Origin: Commensalibacter papalotli
Lineage (GTDB): Bacteria > Pseudomonadota > Alphaproteobacteria > Acetobacterales > Acetobacteraceae
Length of the DNA stretch: 64,000 nt
Assembly (NCBI RefSeq): GCF_947179115.1
Contig: NZ_CAMXCI010000001.1
Span: 1-64,000 of the forward strand
Reading direction: 5' to 3'
Part shown: positions 61,210-64,000 of the stretch, in pieces
Position numbering within the stretch: position 1 is the first letter of the stretch
Layout of the letters: each line of letters starts with the position of its first letter
Notes under the pieces: generated by a model
Database searches by the model: none
Told to the model about the DNA's origin: nothing
Seen by the model: only the letters and a program-made list of their open reading frames with translations
Position numbers and translations under genes: made by a program

Positions 61210-61452
61210 TTAACCCATCGATTTTATCATTAATTTTTCTAACTCTTCAACTCTAAACTCAAGGATAAAAACTTGTTTATCCAAAAAGATATAGTTACTC
61301 TGTGTGCCTTCAATTTTATCAGAATGGTCTTGTGAAAAAAAGAATGGTGAAAATAAAAAAAACTCAATAACATCATGGGTATCACAGTCAAAGAAACTAT
61401 TTTCATTATATAAACTACCTATTAATACAAAATATAAATAAGGCGATAACAT
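61210..61452 (-). CDS. Hypothetical 80-residue ORF, possibly a fragment
   Basis: Encodes an aromatic- and acid-rich chain (YNENSFFDCDTHDVIEFFLF, then SNYIFLDKQVFILEFRVEEL). No ribosome site and no family recognised. Lying between a dead gene and ggt, it may be a remnant. Confidence 0.3.
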   Translation of the reverse strand: MLSPYLYFVLIGSLYNENSFFDCDTHDVIEFFLFSPFFFSQDHSDKIEGTQSNYIFLDKQVFILEFRVEELEKLMIKSMG

Positions 61453-61627
61453 AGTATAGTCATATATTACTGAATAGTGATGTTATTGGGGCAATGCCAC
61501 CATACAATTCATTAGATTTGAATTGTGTAACTCTGGACAGAGCAACAAAAAATAGAATAGTATTTTTGAAATATATTGAATGAACACATAACAAGAAAGA
61601 ATTGCCGTGAGAACGATTTCTCCCCGA

Positions 61628-63433
61628 ATGAAACTAAATGTTTTAAAATCCACCTTTGGAGCATTATTGCTCTCCAGTAGTTGCTTTTCTGTTCCTGCTT
61701 TTGCACAAGCGGGTAATGGGGCTGATGCGTTGGCATTCGGTGGAACACCAGCGGCAACGGTGTCAACACAACCCGTTGCGGCATATAATGGCATGGTTGT
61801 TTCTGCCAGTGATTTGGCTGCCAAAGTTGGCGCACAAGTGTTAAAAGATGGTGGAAATGCTGCGGATGCTGCGGTTGCGGTGGCTTATGCAATGGCGGTG
61901 ACGTATCCTGCGGCGGGGAATATTGGTGGGGGTGGGTTTTTAACCATACGTTTGCCCAATGGTCAGGCTCATTTTGTTGATTTCCGCGAAAAAGCCCCTA
62001 GCGCTGCGACTGAAACAATGTATCAAGACAAAGATGGCAAAGTTATTCCGAACGCATCTGTTCTGGGTTGGAAAGCGGTCGGTGTTCCTGGAACAGTGGC
62101 AGGTATGGAACTGGTTCGTGAAAAATGGGGCAGTAAAACCAGAGCAGATTTGATCGACCCTGCGATTAAACTTGCCAAAGATGGGTATGTTCTAACTAAA
62201 GAAGATATTGAGTTATTTTCAACCTCTACTTCTGACTTTGCTAAGAACCCCGAGGCAGCCAAGATTTTCTTAAAAGCAGATGGGTCTCCTTGGAAAGTTG
62301 GCGATGTGTTCCGTCAAGAAGATTTGGCAAGAACGCTGACTTTAATTGCGAAAAAAGGGAATGATGCATTTTACAAAGGCAAAATTGCCAAACAAATTGT
62401 TGCTGCCAGTGTGAAACATGGGGGTATTTTGCAAATGAAAGATTTTGAAACGTACCAACCGCGCATCATGCAACCTTTAACGTGTTCTTATCGAGGATAT
62501 GTGATTGATACGGCACCGCCTCCAAGTGGTGGTGGGGTGGCATTATGTGAAATGCTGAATATCATTGGTGGGTATGATATGCGCAAGCTGGGATTGCAAA
62601 CATTACCAGCAGCCCAAAGAGAAATCGAAGCCATGCGTCGTGCGTATTCTGATCGTCGAGATTTAGGGGACCCTGCGTTTGTGCAAAATAATATCGAACG
62701 TTTTTTAAATCCACAATATGCAGCGGATGTTCGTAAAACTTTAAATTTCAAACATGCAGTTGATTCTGCCGCTTTGGTTCCAGGACAAGTGGCGTTGGCT
62801 AAAACTATAAAAGCTGGCGTTCAACAAAAGCATGAAAAGAATGAAACCACGCATTTCTCTATTATTGATAAAGACGGCATGGCAGTTTCAATGACCTATA
62901 CTTTAAATGGTTGGTTTGGTGCGCGCGTGGTTGCGGGGTCAACAGGAATCGTTATGAATGATGAAATGGATGATTTTGCAACCGCAGCAGGGCAAGCCAA
63001 TATGTATGGAATTGTAGGAAGCAAAGCCAATGCTATTGCAGCGGGAAAGACCCCATTGTCATCGATGACTCCAACCATTGTTTCTAAGGATAATCAACCA
63101 TTCATGGTGATTGGCAGCCCTGGTGGATCTCGTATTCCAACGATTGTGTTGTCTGTGTTAACTGGTGTCATTGATTATGATCTGAATATTCAACAAGCGA
63201 TTAATTTGCCTCGCATTCATCAGCAATGGGAACCTGTTCCTGTACAGTTGGAATTTAATGCGTTAAGTCCTGTGGTTCGTGAAGAGTTGAAGAAAAAAGG
63301 ATATCCTTTGGATTTATACTCTACATGGGGGATTGCAGAGGGCATTGTTGTTGGTAAAGATAAAGATGGAAAACGTATTTATTATGGAGGTACGGACTAT
63401 CGTCATTCTGGCGGTGCCGCTGTTGGAGAATAA
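61628..63433 (+). CDS. ggt: Gamma-glutamyltransferase (periplasmic)
   Basis: An N-terminal nucleophile hydrolase that cleaves gamma-glutamyl bonds such as in glutathione and processes itself into two subunits. About 601 residues from ATG 61628; a GTG at 61607 is possible. Signal peptide KSTFGALLLSSSCFSVPAFA. Motifs: VLKDGGNAADAAVAVAYAMA, GNIGGGGFLTI, DFREKAPSAA (substrate Arg), the autocleavage threonine in KNETTHFSIIDKDG, NDEMDDF and GSPGGSRIPTIV. Single gene before the SRP RNA. Confidence 0.96.
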   Translation: MKLNVLKSTFGALLLSSSCFSVPAFAQAGNGADALAFGGTPAATVSTQPVAAYNGMVVSASDLAAKVGAQVLKDGGNAADAAVAVAYAMAVTYPAAGNIGGGGFLTIRLPNGQAHFVDFREKAPSAATETMYQDKDGKVIPNASVLGWKAVGVPGTVAGMELVREKWGSKTRADLIDPAIKLAKDGYVLTKEDIELFSTSTSDFAKNPEAAKIFLKADGSPWKVGDVFRQEDLARTLTLIAKKGNDAFYKGKIAKQIVAASVKHGGILQMKDFETYQPRIMQPLTCSYRGYVIDTAPPPSGGGVALCEMLNIIGGYDMRKLGLQTLPAAQREIEAMRRAYSDRRDLGDPAFVQNNIERFLNPQYAADVRKTLNFKHAVDSAALVPGQVALAKTIKAGVQQKHEKNETTHFSIIDKDGMAVSMTYTLNGWFGARVVAGSTGIVMNDEMDDFATAAGQANMYGIVGSKANAIAAGKTPLSSMTPTIVSKDNQPFMVIGSPGGSRIPTIVLSVLTGVIDYDLNIQQAINLPRIHQQWEPVPVQLEFNALSPVVREELKKKGYPLDLYSTWGIAEGIVVGKDKDGKRIYYGGTDYRHSGGAAVGE

Positions 63434-63495
63434 TTTTTTTAAAATGTGAAAAAAAGACTTGTCATCCACCCCACTTGTTGTGCTAGAAGAGGGGT

Positions 63496-63589
63496 GGGAA
63501 GTCATGAGTGGACGAATACCTTGTGAACTCGGTCAGGTCCGGAAGGAAGCAGCCATTGCGAGTATCATTCGGGTCACTTGTGGCTTGCC
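63496..63589 (+). ncRNA. ffs: Signal recognition particle RNA (4.5S, small type)
   Basis: The conserved apical loop GGTCAGGTCCGGAAGGAAGC followed by AGCCATTGCGAG is intact and unmistakable. Flanks fold into one hairpin: GGGAAGTCATGAGTG near 63496 with CACTTGTGGCTTGCC near 63589. It lies directly upstream of dnaX, a common arrangement. Exact ends are approximate. Confidence 0.95.
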
Positions 63590-63618
63590 ACCTTACATTC
63601 ATCGTTAAAGGTAAGGAT

Positions 63619-63646
63619 GCAGGTTTTTAAAATCTATACCTGCCTT
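63619..63646 (+). terminator. Probable terminator after ffs
   Basis: GCAGGT (63619-63624) pairs with ACCTGC (63638-63643), followed by TTT. Confidence 0.6.
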
Positions 63647-63673
63647 TGTTATTTTATTTCCTGGAATGAGTTT

Positions 63674-64000
63674 ATGACAGATCTTCCGGACGAGAATTTT
63701 CCTTTACCTAACGAAACACTAGCTGCTGGTTTATTTGAAGATTTACCCAAATCAACGCCAAAAGTTGAGAAATCTTATCGCGTACTGGCACGTAAATATC
63801 GTCCCCAAAATTTTGATGATTTAATTGGCCAAGAAGCCTTGGTGCGCACGATGCGCAATGCTTTTGCCATGGGACGTGTGGCGCACGCATTTATGTTGAC
63901 GGGGGTGCGCGGTGTTGGAAAAACAACGACGGCTCGTATTATCGCACGCGCATTAAACTGTGTTGGTGAGGATGGTCAAGGTGGCCCGACGGCTGATCCT
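63674..64000 (+). CDS. dnaX: DNA polymerase III gamma/tau subunit (partial, cut by window end)
   Basis: The first 109 residues are inside the window. After a 34-residue leader come YRVLARKYRPQNFDDLIGQE, the family start, and the Walker A motif LTGVRGVGKTTTARIIARAL followed by NCVG at the beginning of the zinc module. It is the ATPase of the clamp loader. Start ATG 63674 fits an alphaproteobacterial DnaX with short N-terminal extension. The upstream neighbour is the SRP RNA. Confidence 0.95.
   Translation, partial: MTDLPDENFPLPNETLAAGLFEDLPKSTPKVEKSYRVLARKYRPQNFDDLIGQEALVRTMRNAFAMGRVAHAFMLTGVRGVGKTTTARIIARALNCVGEDGQGGPTADP

Noticed and set aside
1..64000. tRNA, rRNA, CRISPR array, prophage or integrase
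   Set aside because: Looked for T-loop motifs, regularly spaced direct repeats, and integrase or phage structural genes; none was seen. A covariance-model scan would be decisive for tRNA.

Overview
This is an AT-rich (roughly two thirds A+T) chromosomal window from an alphaproteobacterium, most likely an Acetobacteraceae gut symbiont of the Commensalibacter kind. The basis is: a circularly permuted two-piece tmRNA, the FYDLN-protein/aroA/cmk/rpsA neighbourhood, ffs next to dnaX, sspB with clpS-clpA, and glycosyltransferases carrying W-F-D repeats as seen in acetic acid bacteria. The genus is an inference; the class is well supported. No insertion sequence, CRISPR array, tRNA or rRNA was found.

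Layout. 1-5.8 kb: the end of a repeat/DUF2971 protein, a MocR regulator, a divergent DUF4334/AraC pair and a broken gene. 5.8-9.2 kb: pdxST (vitamin B6) and an ATPase-DUF4435 protein with an apparent terminal frameshift. 9.2-18.3 kb: tgt and queA (queuosine), an autoregulated TetR gene with an arginase-family enzyme, an orphan SMI1/KNR4 protein, an aldo/keto reductase, a ProY-like permease, wrbA and small gene remnants. 18.8-19.6 kb: tmRNA followed by the SspB adaptor that recognises its tag. 19.8-25 kb: three membrane-anchored periplasmic paralogues (YdgA/DUF945-like), one with a 98-codon module in triplicate. 25-31 kb: thyX, a pteridine-reductase-like SDR, folB, and fetA/fetB separated by a dead Sel1 gene. 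31-37.8 kb: FYDLN protein, aroA, cmk, then a dead racemase and a dihydroorotate-dehydrogenase-like gene before rpsA. 38-48 kb: three large glycosyltransferase genes, one of about 1762 residues with 21 repeat units. 48-58 kb: small enzymes, YqgE, PPK2, clpS-clpA, a D-Ala-D-Ala carboxypeptidase, map and a family 2 glycosyltransferase. 58-64 kb: twin small membrane proteins, dihydroxyacetone kinase, a dead TPR gene, gamma-glutamyltransferase, SRP RNA and the start of dnaX.

Themes. Regulated proteolysis is well represented (tmRNA, SspB, ClpS, ClpA). Folate and thymidylate genes (ThyX, FolM-like, FolB) lie within 4 kb. The window is littered with recently dead genes whose frames are still readable but cut by stops, nearly all TAA, as expected of a genome shrinking under AT mutation pressure. 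The most unusual intact items are the three-block repeat glycosyltransferase, the DUF945-like trio with its 98-codon amplification, and the tmRNA-sspB pairing.
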